Below, piece by piece: positions 26,202 to 35,997 of a DNA stretch of 64,000 bases (its first letter is position 1; each line of letters begins with the position of its first letter). Under the pieces are notes generated by a model. It searched no databases, was not told the origin of the DNA, and was given only the letters and a program-made list of their open reading frames with translations. A program made the position numbers and the translations under genes. This DNA is from CAIQNR01 sp031972475 (GTDB lineage: Bacteria > Babelota > Babeliae > Babelales > CAIQNR01): NCBI GenBank assembly GCA_031972475.1, contig DALYEP010000001.1:124001-188000 (forward strand), in the 5' to 3' direction.

Positions 26202-26609
26202 AATAATTCCTTTATTAGTCTATATTTTTAACAATAATACTACTTGTTTTTATATTCAAACTGCAATAATAAAAAATATTATGATTGGTTTTTTTAATTA
26301 ATAAGCTGTTGTTTAGTTATTAAAAATAAAAAAATAAATTTGTGAGATTAAATAAAGAATCATTGGATGAAGAATTAAAAAAAAGAATTATTTAAAAAAA
26401 TACATAGTCTAGATAGGCTTTTTTTAGGATGGACATTTAAAATAGTGAGTTTAAAAAACATGAAGATAGTGCTATTCAAATTGAAGCATCACGTATAAAG
26501 CAGGAATTATCAAAAGCATTACAAGTTATAAAGTTTAATAAGTAGTAAAATTTGTATTAGATAATTTATTAAATACTAATATAAAAGGGGCATCACTGCC
26601 CCTTTTATA
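26202..26609. other. Intergenic region with possible gene remnant
   Basis: No intact gene is visible. From 26342 to 26545 short plus-strand segments in the same and neighbouring frames read like a helix-rich protein (RLNKESLDEELKKRII, then SLDRLFLGWTF, then EFKKHEDSAIQIEASRIKQ to a TAG at 26545), separated by stops and frame changes. This could be a decayed gene. A terminator hairpin (26581-26608) closes the region. Confidence 0.3.
26581..26608. terminator. Intrinsic terminator of galU
   Basis: ATAAAAGGGGCA pairs with TGCCCCTTTTAT around TCAC, directly after the galU stop; it works in both directions. Confidence 0.88.
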
Positions 26610-27530
26610 TTATAAAGAATTTTGAATTATTTTAGCTGGTTTATAAATATATGAATTTGTTGTTTCTATATCAGCTAAAAAGTTTTTAATATGGCTAGCA
26701 TAATATGGATGCTGAAGTGCCATTCCAACAATAGCTTTTATCCATCCAACAGGTGTTCCTATATCGTAGCGAAGTCCTTGAATTTTATAAGCAAAGACTT
26801 TTTCATTATTTTGAATCATATTAGTGATTGCATCACTTAGTTGAATTTCTTCTGATCCATAAGTTTTAAGATGATCTAATGAAGCAAATATTTTTTGAGA
26901 TAAAACGTAGCGACCTACTACTGCAAGATTAGAAGGTGCATCTTTTTGAAGAGGTTTTTCTACAATATGAGAAACTTGAAATAAATTTGGTGTTATATGT
27001 TTTTTTACTTCAATAATTCCATAAGAAGAAACGCATTCAATGGGCACTTCTTGTACTGCAATAACGCTTGCTTTTTCTTGCCGTGCAATTTTTATGAGTT
27101 GTTCAAGTCCAGGGGTTTTACTTTCAATGATGTCATCAGGAAGCATAATACCGAAATATTCTTTTGGTTGAATTGATTGAGCTGCAAGAGAAACTGCATG
27201 TCCAAGTCCAATTTGTTCTGCTTGCCGTATATAAGTAAAAGTGGAAGTTCGATTAATTTTATTAAGGGTATGTAAAAGAGCTTCTTTATTGTGTTCTTTT
27301 AAAAACAATGAAAGGTCATTATTGCTGTCAAAGTAATCTTCTAGTGAAGTTTTTCCTTTGCTATTAATAATTATATAGTTTTTAACTTCTGATAGAAAAG
27401 CTTCTTCAATAATATGTTGTATTGCAGGTTTTTCAAGAAGTGGAAGCATTTCTTTAGGGACTGTTTTTGTAAGAGGAAGAAATCGTGTTCCTTTTCCTGC
27501 AGCAGGTATTACTACTTTTGTGATATCCAC
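26610..27530 (-). CDS. galU: UTP-glucose-1-phosphate uridylyltransferase
   Basis: The 306-residue enzyme makes UDP-glucose from UTP and glucose-1-phosphate. Signatures are VVIPAAGKGTRFLPLTKTVP (nucleotide loop), KEMLPLLEKPAIQHIIEEA, ADQI-equivalent GIMLPDDII, VEKPLQKDAPSNLAVVGRYV and the late LRYDIGTPVGWIKA. UDP-glucose could feed surface glycans, together with the glycosyltransferase at 19-20 kb. It lies 35 bases after pheS on the same strand. Confidence 0.95.
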   Translation of the reverse strand: MDITKVVIPAAGKGTRFLPLTKTVPKEMLPLLEKPAIQHIIEEAFLSEVKNYIIINSKGKTSLEDYFDSNNDLSLFLKEHNKEALLHTLNKINRTSTFTYIRQAEQIGLGHAVSLAAQSIQPKEYFGIMLPDDIIESKTPGLEQLIKIARQEKASVIAVQEVPIECVSSYGIIEVKKHITPNLFQVSHIVEKPLQKDAPSNLAVVGRYVLSQKIFASLDHLKTYGSEEIQLSDAITNMIQNNEKVFAYKIQGLRYDIGTPVGWIKAIVGMALQHPYYASHIKNFLADIETTNSYIYKPAKIIQNSL

Positions 27531-27565
27531 AGTAACTACTCCTTTTTTTACTTCTCATCATTTCA

Positions 27566-28600
27566 TTAAAATTGTTTTAAAAATTCTTTATTGTTTGAAT
27601 GAAGCAATCTAATGTCATGTATTTTGTACATTAACATTGCCATTCTAGTTGTTCCAAATCCAAACGCAAATCCTCTGTAAACTGTAGGGTCAATTCCACC
27701 AGCTTGTAATACATTAGGATGTACAAGGCCCCCTCCTCCCATTTCTATCCAGCAGCTTTTTTTACAAGTTGAGCAACCTTCAGTGCAAAATGGACAGGTA
27801 ATATCAATTTCTATTCCTGGTTCTACAAAAGGGAAATATCCTGGCCTTATGCGTAACGAAAGATTTTCTTTATTAAAAAGAAGTCGTAACCAGGTTTTGA
27901 GTGTGCTAAGCAAGTTTGCCATAGAAATGTCTTTATCAATAACAAGTCCTTCAAGCTGGCTGAACATAAAATCATGCGAAGCGTCTGTAGCTTCTTGTCT
28001 AAAGACTCTTCCTGGGGTAACAATTGCAATAGGTAGTTTTCCTTTTTGCATGGTTCTGATTTGAACATTTGATGTTTGTGTTCGTAAAAGCATATTTGGT
28101 ACATCAATCCAAAAAGTATCTTGCATATCTCGTGCTGGATGATGAGCAGGTATATTAAGTGCTTCAAAATTATAAAATTCTGTTTCTATTTCTGGGCCGT
28201 CAACAATAGAAAAGCCAAGAGATTTAAAAATATTAATATTTTTTTGAGTTAATTGTGTAAGTGGATGCAGCGATCCTTTTGTATGATTAGTTTTATATGC
28301 GGTTACATCAAAATGTAAAAATTTATTCTCTTCTTCTTCTAAGCTTTTATTAAAGAGGGCTCTTTTTTTTGTGTTGAAAAAATCTTCAAGTTCAAATTTT
28401 ATGTTATTTGCAAGTGGTCCAAGTTCTCGTTTTTCTTCAATAGATAAATTTTTTAAAGTGCTCATAAGTGTTGCTAATTGACCTTTTCTTCCCAAAAAAT
28501 CAATTCGAACAGCTTCAAGCTCTGCAAGATTTTTGCTTTCTATAATCAGAGATTTAACGGTTTCTTTTATGGTTTCAAATTGAAATGATATATTTTTCAT
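27566..28600 (-). CDS. pheS: Phenylalanyl-tRNA synthetase alpha subunit
   Basis: The 344-residue class II synthetase subunit has an N-terminal coiled coil (residues 1-90) and the catalytic core: motif 1 near GFSIVDGPEIETEFYNF, ALNIPAHHPARDMQDTFW, TPGRVFRQEATDASHDFMF (motif 2), and GFAFGFGTTRMAMLMY (motif 3). A CPFC..C..C..C cluster interrupts the C-terminal part. The beta-subunit gene pheT, usually next, is absent here. tRNA-Phe lies about 240 bases upstream on the other strand, divergent. Confidence 0.95.
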   Translation of the reverse strand: MKNISFQFETIKETVKSLIIESKNLAELEAVRIDFLGRKGQLATLMSTLKNLSIEEKRELGPLANNIKFELEDFFNTKKRALFNKSLEEEENKFLHFDVTAYKTNHTKGSLHPLTQLTQKNINIFKSLGFSIVDGPEIETEFYNFEALNIPAHHPARDMQDTFWIDVPNMLLRTQTSNVQIRTMQKGKLPIAIVTPGRVFRQEATDASHDFMFSQLEGLVIDKDISMANLLSTLKTWLRLLFNKENLSLRIRPGYFPFVEPGIEIDITCPFCTEGCSTCKKSCWIEMGGGGLVHPNVLQAGGIDPTVYRGFAFGFGTTRMAMLMYKIHDIRLLHSNNKEFLKQF

Positions 28601-28698
28601 ATTTTTTAATAGTTAATATTTTTATATTTTAAACTTATATAAAGAGTAACAAAGGTAATTATTATTAGCAAACAAGAAGCTTATGAGTAATTATACAA

Positions 28699-28713
28699 AT
28701 CTGATAATCAGAT
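28699..28713. promoter_or_regulatory. Dyad-symmetric site between pheS and tRNA-Phe
   Basis: ATCTGAT-A-ATCAGAT is a perfect 7-bp dyad with one central base in the 236-bp divergent gap. It could be an operator or a chance palindrome in AT-rich DNA. The rest of the gap holds no gene that I can see. Confidence 0.25.
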
Positions 28714-28836
28714 CTTTTGCCCATAAAATAAGAGGTTATTTTTAATAAGCATATATAAAAAAGTAATATTTGACAAAACTGCTAATAATAGTACTTTTAT
28801 GAGCATATTTACTTGAAATATGCATTCAGATTATAT

Positions 28837-28911
28837 GCCGGGGTAGCTCAGTGGTAGAGCATCTGCCTGAAGAGCAGAGTGTCGATGGTTCGATTCCGTC
28901 TCCCGGCACCA
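28837..28911 (+). tRNA. tRNA-Phe (anticodon GAA)
   Basis: Acceptor GCCGGGG/TCCCGGC (one G-T pair), anticodon stem TCTGC/GCAGA with loop CTGAAGA, T-arm GATGG-TTCGATT-CCGTC, encoded CCA. Confidence 0.94.
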
Positions 28912-29039
28912 TCTTTTAATATCATTTTCTTATACTTTATTTTTTAATAAAAACAACTTCTCATATTTCTATTATTATATTATGGTTGGTACTTTATATG
29001 AGGTAGTATTCAATAATAGAGAGTAAAAAAGGGGTATGA

Positions 29040-29405
29040 ATGAAAACAATGTCTCAAACTAGACAAAGTGTCGCTTGGTTTAGACTTGCAGAGTGTGTTG
29101 GCAGGGGCGAAAAAGAAAAGGCTCTTGCCTTTCATAGGTTACTTACTTATTCATACAGCGATCTTGCTTTTATTAAAAAACTAGAAGCAGATATTTTAGC
29201 ATTTTTTCAAGATAATAATGCAGATAATGCTTATCAACAAGCAGCTCTATTATATTTTCAAGAAGGTAAACTTTTTGAAGCTGCTATTATTTATGAATAT
29301 TTATTATGTACAGCTCCTGATAATCATATGTATCGACAAAAAGTAATAAGTTTTTTTATGCAATTAGGTTATCAAGAAAAAGTTGATTTTTATTCAAATT
29401 TTTAA
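29040..29405 (+). CDS. Small helical (TPR-like) cytoplasmic protein
   Basis: A 121-residue protein without a signal peptide. It looks all-helical, with TPR-like spacing in AYQQAALLYFQEGKLFEAAIIYEYLLCTAPDN. AAAAGGGG stands upstream of the ATG. It lies 2 bases from the end of dnaE on the opposite strand. Probably a small tetratricopeptide protein; partner unknown. Confidence 0.65.
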   Translation: MKTMSQTRQSVAWFRLAECVGRGEKEKALAFHRLLTYSYSDLAFIKKLEADILAFFQDNNADNAYQQAALLYFQEGKLFEAAIIYEYLLCTAPDNHMYRQKVISFFMQLGYQEKVDFYSNF

Positions 29406-29407
29406 AA

Positions 29408-32400
29408 TTAAATATTTATTTTAATAGAGCAGGTTGTTTCTAACGTTTCTATAGCGTTTTCTGTTAAATGTACTTTTTTTGATGTTTGTAATCTTAACCT
29501 TTTCCCATTTTCTGTAAATTGTATAGAAAGTGGAACTTTTCCTGCGGGTAAAATATTTTTCAGATCAGTTTTTATATTTTTTTGATTTTCTTCATATTCA
29601 AGAGTTATATGTATAAACGTTTTCCACTCTTTAAAAAATAATTCTACCGGAACCATTTCATTAACGAGTATTTTGCAACGAGTAGTACTGCTTAAATCAA
29701 CATTTCCTTTAACTATAAAAACAGTGTAATTTTCAAGCCAGAATTCAATTTTTTTATAAACCGTAGGGAAAATAACTAATTCGCATTGTTGGCTATAATC
29801 TTCTATTTGTACAAACGCCATTTTATCACCTTTTTTAGTATTAATAGTACGTTTGTTTTTTACTAATCCAAATAGCGTAGCGGGTATTGCATCAAGTGAT
29901 TTAGTATTGAGTGATTTTTGAAAAATTGATTCTATTGATTCAATAGATATTCTTTTGAGTTGTTTTTTATAACTATCAAGGGGATGGGCGCTCAGATAAA
30001 ATCCAGCAACTTCAAGTTCTTTTTCTAATTTTTCTTTATCAGTCCATGGTTCAAGTGGTTGAAATATATATGACTCATGTTCATTGTTTTTTTTCTTAGG
30101 GCTATCAAAAAGGCCCATTTGACCAGTTGCAAGTGCTTGTTTTTTTTCTATTGCTGTTTCAATAATTATTTCGAGTTCTGCATATTTTTGAGCACGGTTA
30201 CCAGGCAATGTATCTAATGCTCCTGCAAAAATTAAATGCTCAAGAACTCGTTTGTTAACTGTTCTTAAGTCAACTCTAATGCAAAGATCTAATAGATCTA
30301 TAAAAGGTTTTTCTGTGCGTTTTTCAATAATATTGGTAAGTGCTGTAGAGCCTACATTTTTTATACCTTGAAGTCCAAACAGAATGGAGCCTTTATCAAC
30401 AGTAAAATCAATACCTGATCGATTAATGTCGGGAGGTATAATTGTCAAATCTCTATTTTTTGCTTCTTCTAAATAAAAAGCCATTTTTTCTGCGTTTTGT
30501 GCTTCTAAAGAGAGTAGGCATGCCATAAATTCTGCAGGGTAATTTGCTTTTAAATATGCTGTTTGATAAGCAATAAGTGCATATGCAGCAGAGTGAGATT
30601 TGTTAAATCCGTATCCAGCAAAATATGCCATAAGATCAAAAAGTTCTTGTGCTTTTTTGCCATCAACGCCTCTTTGTTGGGATTTTTCTACAAAGATGGC
30701 ACCTTGCTTTGCCATTTCTTCTGCTTTCTTTTTACCCATTGCTCGGCGTAAAATATCAGCTTCTCCTAATGAATATCCTGCTACAGCAGAAGCAATTTTC
30801 ATTACTTGTTCTTGATAAACAATAACACCGTAAGTCTCTTGAAGTATTGGTTCAACTTCTTGAACTAAATAAACAACTTTTTGTCGACCATGTCGTCGTT
30901 CAATAAAGTCATCAACCATTCCAGATCCCAAAGGACCTGGACGATAAAGAGCATTAACGGCAATTATATCTTCAAATTTATTGGGTTGTAGTTTTCGAAG
31001 TACTTCTTTAAGACCGTTTGATTCTAATTGAAAAACTCCAGATGTGTTGCCTGCGCAAATTAAAGAAAAGGTTTGTGGATCATCTAACGGGATCATATCA
31101 ATATTTATTTTTACATCATGATTTTTTTCTATCATGCGTAAAGTGCGATCAATAAGTGTTAAGTTTTTTAAACCTAAAAAATCCATTTTTAAAAAGCCTA
31201 AAGCTTCAAGCTCTGTCATTGCGTATTGAGCAACAAGGTCAGTTGTTTTTGAAGGAATATAAACAGGAAGCACATCATCTATCCGTTCAGGAGATATAAC
31301 AATACCAGCAGCATGTTTTGATGCATGTCGAGTTAATCCTTCCAGTTTTTCAGCAATATGAAAAATACGTGAAACTTCTGGATTGTTATTGATCATTTCT
31401 TGTAGTTTTGGTTCTTGTTCTTTTGCTTCTTTAAGAGTGATATTAAGTTGATTTGGTATCAAATCGGTAAGTGCATTTGCATCTTCAAAAGGAACGTTAA
31501 GAACTCTTGCAATATCTTTAATAACGCCTTTTGCCATCATAGTACCAAATGTTATAATTTGGCAGACATTATCATGACCATATTTTTCTTTAACATATTC
31601 AATAACTTTTTCTCTTCCTTCAATACAAAAATCAATATCAATATCGGGCATAGAAACCCGTTCAGGATTTAAAAAGCGTTCAAAAAGTAAATTGTATTTT
31701 ATTGGATCAATATTGGTTATTTGTAAAGCCCATGCTGCAAGAGATCCTGCTGCAGATCCGCGACCAGGGCCAACGGGAATAGCGTTTAGTTTTGCCCATT
31801 GTATAAAATCACTTACGACTAGAAAATATCCAACATAACCCATTTTGATAATAAGTTGCACTTCAAGATCAAGACGAGCTTGGTATTCTTCTTGGTATTC
31901 ATTTTTAATGCAACCATCGAGAAATAGTTTTTGAAGACCTTTTTGGCAAAGATGTTCAAAGTATGAATCTTGAGTAAATCCTTCAGGGACTTTAAATGTT
32001 GGGAAATGAAGAACTCCCATAGTGAATTCAAAATTGCACATGTCTGCAATTTTACCTGTATTCCATACTGCTTCAGGATGTTCATGAAAAATAGAAAGCA
32101 TTTCTTCTGGTGATCGCATAAAAGCACGGCATTCTCCAAAAGTATATCTATCAGGATCATGTAGTTTTCCATGAGTTTGTATGCTGAGCATAACTTCATG
32201 AGCTTCATGATCTTCAAGTGTAGGATAATGGCAATCACCTGCTGCAACAACATGTAAATTACGTTCAGCAGCAAGATCAAAAATTTTTTTATTTAAAATT
32301 TTTTGTTCATCTTGATCTTCAGGTTGAACTTCAAGATAAAATCTTTCTTTTCCAAATACGCGTAAAAACCAGTCAATTTGAGTATGTACTGTCTCCATTT

Positions 32401-32845
32401 GGTCAGCCATGAGTAGCTTAGGAATATGTCCACCAAGGCATGCTGTAGTTACAATAAGTCCTTCAGCATATTTTTCTAACAAAGCGTAATCTATTCGTGG
32501 TTTAAAATAGAAGCCTTCTTTGAACGAAAAAGCTATAAGTTTACAAAGGTTTTTATATCCAATTTCATTCTGAACTAGAATGATAAGATGGTAGTATTTA
32601 TTATCTACAGATTTTATATTTACGTTTTCGCATAAGTAAGCTTCCATACCAATTATAGGCTTTATTCCAGCCTTTTTGCATTTTTGAAAAAATTCAACTG
32701 CTCCAAAGATGTTACCATGGTCAGTAATTGCTAAAGCTTTTAAATTATGTTTTTTACCATAATCAATAAGTTTATTAAGACTTATTGCGCCATCAAGCAA
32801 AGAGAATTCAGTATGTAAGTGAAGATGCGTAAAATGATTTTCCAT
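29408..32845 (-). CDS. dnaE: DNA polymerase III alpha subunit
   Basis: The replicative polymerase, 1145 residues, DnaE1 type. An N-terminal PHP domain (HLHLHTEFSLLDGAISL, ALAITDHGN) is followed by the polymerase core with GPGRGSAAGSL and the catalytic acids in PDIDIDFCIEGREK, fingers GVIVYQEQVM and HAAGIVIS, and a C-terminal OB-fold (IPATLFGLVKNKRTI). Length is close to E. coli DnaE (1160). It follows yebC by 77 bases in a ruvB-yebC-dnaE run. Confidence 0.97.
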   Translation of the reverse strand: MENHFTHLHLHTEFSLLDGAISLNKLIDYGKKHNLKALAITDHGNIFGAVEFFQKCKKAGIKPIIGMEAYLCENVNIKSVDNKYYHLIILVQNEIGYKNLCKLIAFSFKEGFYFKPRIDYALLEKYAEGLIVTTACLGGHIPKLLMADQMETVHTQIDWFLRVFGKERFYLEVQPEDQDEQKILNKKIFDLAAERNLHVVAAGDCHYPTLEDHEAHEVMLSIQTHGKLHDPDRYTFGECRAFMRSPEEMLSIFHEHPEAVWNTGKIADMCNFEFTMGVLHFPTFKVPEGFTQDSYFEHLCQKGLQKLFLDGCIKNEYQEEYQARLDLEVQLIIKMGYVGYFLVVSDFIQWAKLNAIPVGPGRGSAAGSLAAWALQITNIDPIKYNLLFERFLNPERVSMPDIDIDFCIEGREKVIEYVKEKYGHDNVCQIITFGTMMAKGVIKDIARVLNVPFEDANALTDLIPNQLNITLKEAKEQEPKLQEMINNNPEVSRIFHIAEKLEGLTRHASKHAAGIVISPERIDDVLPVYIPSKTTDLVAQYAMTELEALGFLKMDFLGLKNLTLIDRTLRMIEKNHDVKINIDMIPLDDPQTFSLICAGNTSGVFQLESNGLKEVLRKLQPNKFEDIIAVNALYRPGPLGSGMVDDFIERRHGRQKVVYLVQEVEPILQETYGVIVYQEQVMKIASAVAGYSLGEADILRRAMGKKKAEEMAKQGAIFVEKSQQRGVDGKKAQELFDLMAYFAGYGFNKSHSAAYALIAYQTAYLKANYPAEFMACLLSLEAQNAEKMAFYLEEAKNRDLTIIPPDINRSGIDFTVDKGSILFGLQGIKNVGSTALTNIIEKRTEKPFIDLLDLCIRVDLRTVNKRVLEHLIFAGALDTLPGNRAQKYAELEIIIETAIEKKQALATGQMGLFDSPKKKNNEHESYIFQPLEPWTDKEKLEKELEVAGFYLSAHPLDSYKKQLKRISIESIESIFQKSLNTKSLDAIPATLFGLVKNKRTINTKKGDKMAFVQIEDYSQQCELVIFPTVYKKIEFWLENYTVFIVKGNVDLSSTTRCKILVNEMVPVELFFKEWKTFIHITLEYEENQKNIKTDLKNILPAGKVPLSIQFTENGKRLRLQTSKKVHLTENAIETLETTCSIKINI

Positions 32846-32922
32846 AGGATAGTAAGTGTAAAGGTGCTGCTATTTTATGCAAATAAAGCATCTGATTTAT
32901 AAAATTTATTTAAAGATATACT

Positions 32923-33633
32923 TTATGCAGCATTTGAATAAACGTTTTGAACGTCATCAAGTTCATCAATAGCTGATAAAAAATCCATTACTTTTTCTTC
33001 ATCTTCAGAAGATATTTCCATTTTGTTTTTAGCGACCCATTCAACTTCTGCTGTTTCAATTTTCATGCCAGAAGCAGCTGTAGCTGTTTTAACACTTTCA
33101 AGATCTTTAAGATCGCATGTAATAATGCAAAGATCTTCATCTTTAGAAATTTCATCAATATTAAAATCAAGAAGTGTTTCAAGGAGTTCGTCTTCGCAGA
33201 GATTTCCTGTTGCTTTTATTACTCCTTTTTTATTAAACATCCAGCTTACTGATCCATTTTCTCCAATAGTTCCACCCTTGCGTGAAAAAACATGGCGTAG
33301 TTCTGCAATAGCACGATTTTTGTTATCTGTTAGCATTTCTATAATAACTGCTGTTCCGCCTGGGCCGTATCCTTCATATGATTGGCTTTCATATGAAACA
33401 CCGGGAAGTTCACCAGTTCCTTTTTGAATTGCTCGTTTAATGTTTTCAAGAGGCATATTGATATGTCGTGCTTTTTCTACTAATGTTCTCAGCCTAGGAT
33501 TTGCGTGTATATCTCCAGCTTCTTTAGCGCATACTGTTATTTCTTTACTTAATTTAGTAAAAGCTTTTCCTCGAGAAGCATCTTCTTTTGCTTTTTTATG
33601 TTTAATATTTGCCCATTTTGAATGACCTGCCAT
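32923..33633 (-). CDS. yebC: YebC/PmpR family regulator
   Basis: The 236-residue protein begins with the invariant MAGHSKWANIKHKK and contains GPGGTAVIIEMLTDNKNRA and GGTIGENGSVSWMF. YebC proteins were described as DNA-binding regulators; recent work places some members at the ribosome, relieving stalls at polyproline. That role would suit a genome with Pro-rich exported proteins such as those at 58-64 kb, but this link is inference. Next to ruvB, as in many bacteria. Confidence 0.95.
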   Translation of the reverse strand: MAGHSKWANIKHKKAKEDASRGKAFTKLSKEITVCAKEAGDIHANPRLRTLVEKARHINMPLENIKRAIQKGTGELPGVSYESQSYEGYGPGGTAVIIEMLTDNKNRAIAELRHVFSRKGGTIGENGSVSWMFNKKGVIKATGNLCEDELLETLLDFNIDEISKDEDLCIITCDLKDLESVKTATAASGMKIETAEVEWVAKNKMEISSEDEEKVMDFLSAIDELDDVQNVYSNAA

Positions 33634-33654
33634 GCCAAAACTCCTTACAGGATT

Positions 33655-34674
33655 TTATATTAGTGTATTTTGTCCAAAATATTTCTTTTGTAGAAAAGGT
33701 AGCTTTTTATACGAAATTTGTCGACCTCGAGCTGTTTTTTCTAAATATCCTTCTCGTAATAAAAATGGCTCATATACATCTTCTATGGTTTCTTTGTCTT
33801 CTCCGATTAAAGATGCAAGTGTTTCAAGACCTACAGGTCCTCCTCCACAATCTTCAATAATTTTTTTTAAAATAAGATTATCTATTGTACTAAGCCCATC
33901 TTCATCAATTCCTAAAAAATTGAGAGCTTTGCGTGTTATAGATTCGTCTATTGTGATTATATTTTGTACTTGAGCAAAGTCTCGAACCCTACGAGTTATC
34001 TTTTTTGCAATTCGTGGTGTTCCTCGAGAAGATTTGCCAATAGCAAGTGCTGCTTCAGGTTCAATAGTAAGTCCTAAAAAGTGTGCATTTTGAACAACTA
34101 TTTGTTGTAGTTCTGTATCTGTATAAAATTCTAATCGCTCAGTAATTCCAAATCGACTTCTAAGTGGAGCTGAAAGTTTGCCACTTTGAGTTGTTGCTCC
34201 AATAAGTGTAAAAGGATGTAAAGGTAAGTTGATCGATTTAGCTCCAGCTCCTTGGCCAATAATAATATCAACTCTAAAATGCTCCATTGCGCTGTAAAGT
34301 ACCTCTTCTACAATAATGGGCATTCTATGAATTTCATCAATAAAAAGAATATCTCGTGGTTGTAAGCTTGATAGTATTGCAACAAGGTCACCTGTTCTTT
34401 CCATCATAGGGCCACTACATATTTTAATATTTACTCTCATAATATGAGCCATAATTTGAGAAAGTGTTGTTTTTCCTAATCCTGGAGGTCCAAAAAGTAA
34501 CATATGATCAAGGGCCTCTTTTCTCATATGAGCAGCTTGTGTATAAATGAGCAATTTTTCTTTGAGGGCTTCTTGACCTAAATAGTCATCAAATGATTGA
34601 GGTGTAAAGTCATAATTATGTTCTTCTGGAGTATCTTGCAACATTATAATTTCAAGAGGTTCTTTATGTTCCAT
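33655..34674 (-). CDS. ruvB: Holliday junction branch migration helicase RuvB
   Basis: The 339-residue AAA+ ATPase drives branch migration with RuvA. Walker A is GPPGLGKTT (about residue 62), Walker B is DILFIDEIH, sensor 1 LIGATTQSG, arginine finger region APLRSRFG, and a C-terminal winged helix (EPFLLREGYLEKTARGR). A second ATG ten codons in is an alternative start. First gene of ruvB-yebC-dnaE. Confidence 0.97.
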   Translation of the reverse strand: MEHKEPLEIIMLQDTPEEHNYDFTPQSFDDYLGQEALKEKLLIYTQAAHMRKEALDHMLLFGPPGLGKTTLSQIMAHIMRVNIKICSGPMMERTGDLVAILSSLQPRDILFIDEIHRMPIIVEEVLYSAMEHFRVDIIIGQGAGAKSINLPLHPFTLIGATTQSGKLSAPLRSRFGITERLEFYTDTELQQIVVQNAHFLGLTIEPEAALAIGKSSRGTPRIAKKITRRVRDFAQVQNIITIDESITRKALNFLGIDEDGLSTIDNLILKKIIEDCGGGPVGLETLASLIGEDKETIEDVYEPFLLREGYLEKTARGRQISYKKLPFLQKKYFGQNTLI

Positions 34675-34876
34675 TCATAGATTCCTAATTTTAAGATTAT
34701 ATTGTACCAGATTAGTCTATTGTTATTTTTATTTTTGCCAAACAGGCATAAATTTTATCACTTATAAACTCTTTTGAGTACCTTTTTTATGAATTATAGA
34801 CATTTATTTATTGCTATTTGAAACATTCAAGTGATAGATTTACAATAATAAAGAACTGTTATTTTGGGGTAAGACT

Positions 34877-35467
34877 ATGAAAAAAATAATGTTTTTAAGT
34901 TTGTTTTTATATGGGTATTCTCAAGCTGTTTTGGAATTGGACGATGATTTTTATGAATATAAAAAGTCACAAAAAAATATTAATAAAAGACAGCATGATC
35001 AAGAAGCTAAAGGGCAATATCATTATACTCAAGATGAATTAGATGATGCTGATTTATATGGATTTCATGATGATGGCGTGGGTGTTTTTTTTAATAAAAA
35101 TGGTGATCCTTTGGCATACGATGATGGCGGTGATTTAGAATATGATGATGATGAAAATATTATTATATTTGATTCAGTTACTGATGAGCCACTTGGATAT
35201 ATTATTGAAAATGAAGATGGAGAGTATGAGTTTTATGAATATGAAGAAGGTGGAGATATTTTAGATAATTCAATTGAAGTTACTAAAAATGCTTTATCAG
35301 GATATAAAAAATTAGGTAAAAAAGTTTGGGGATTATTTGTTTGGCAAAAAAAAGATAAAAAATCTAAAAAAACTTCAAAAAAAATAGATACCAACAATGA
35401 ATCAGTTCAAAAAAACAGAGCTTTACCCTCTGTAAAGCCAAAAAAAAGAATGCGTATTGATTCATGA
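34877..35467 (+). CDS. Exported acidic, Tyr-rich protein
   Basis: A 196-residue protein with a signal peptide (MKKIMFLSLFLYGYSQA). Residues 20-135 are very acidic with many Tyr (DDDFYEY, DPLAYDDGG, LEYDDDEN, EYEFYEYEEGGD); the last 50 residues are very basic (KKDKKSKKTSKK). A stretch with GVFFNKNGDPLAYDDGG and IIFDSVTDEPLGY looks like degenerate beta-hairpin repeats. AGACT-rich leader, no strong ribosome binding site. A second exported charged protein follows after 42 bases. Function unknown. Confidence 0.7.
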   Translation: MKKIMFLSLFLYGYSQAVLELDDDFYEYKKSQKNINKRQHDQEAKGQYHYTQDELDDADLYGFHDDGVGVFFNKNGDPLAYDDGGDLEYDDDENIIIFDSVTDEPLGYIIENEDGEYEFYEYEEGGDILDNSIEVTKNALSGYKKLGKKVWGLFVWQKKDKKSKKTSKKIDTNNESVQKNRALPSVKPKKRMRIDS

Positions 35468-35509
35468 ATGATAATTTGCATCTATAAATAAATAAATAAT
35501 AGGTGTTAT

Positions 35510-35974
35510 ATGAAATATAAACTTTTAAGTTATGTATTTTTAATTTTTTGTATTTCGAGTCTTGTATCAAGTGACATGGCTGCAATGCTTGCTGTAAGTG
35601 CTTTTAATAAATATGCAGAGGTTACAAATAAAAGAACTCGAGATATAGATCGTAGAAGAAAGCGTGATGCGATTATAAAAAAACGTGATAATAAAATAAA
35701 TTCTCGAAAAAAGCGTCCTGATAATCAAAGATTAGGAAAAGCAGTAAATACTAGAACTTCTCAAAAAAAATATTCAGATGTTTCATTAGATGATCGTGAT
35801 GTGGAAAGAGTATTAAAAAAAAGAAGACTTACAGAAAAAGATCTTGATCGGGGTGATAACCAATTAGATGAATATGATGAAGATATAGATGAAAATAATA
35901 CATATAAAAATGTTCTTGATAATGAATTTTTAAATGAATCAGAAGATGCTTTTAACGATGATGATCTTCAATAA
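35510..35974 (+). CDS. Exported protein with basic and acidic halves
   Basis: A 154-residue protein with a signal peptide to about residue 21 (ISSLVSSDM). The mature part has a basic Arg/Lys-rich stretch (about 40-80) and an acidic C-terminus (QLDEYDEDIDENN, NDDDLQ). This layout is typical of disordered nucleic-acid-binding or charge-paired proteins; no family is recognised. It is probably in one unit with the preceding acidic protein. Confidence 0.65.
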   Translation: MKYKLLSYVFLIFCISSLVSSDMAAMLAVSAFNKYAEVTNKRTRDIDRRRKRDAIIKKRDNKINSRKKRPDNQRLGKAVNTRTSQKKYSDVSLDDRDVERVLKKRRLTEKDLDRGDNQLDEYDEDIDENNTYKNVLDNEFLNESEDAFNDDDLQ

Positions 35975-35997
35975 ATGAATATAAACAGAAGTATTTT

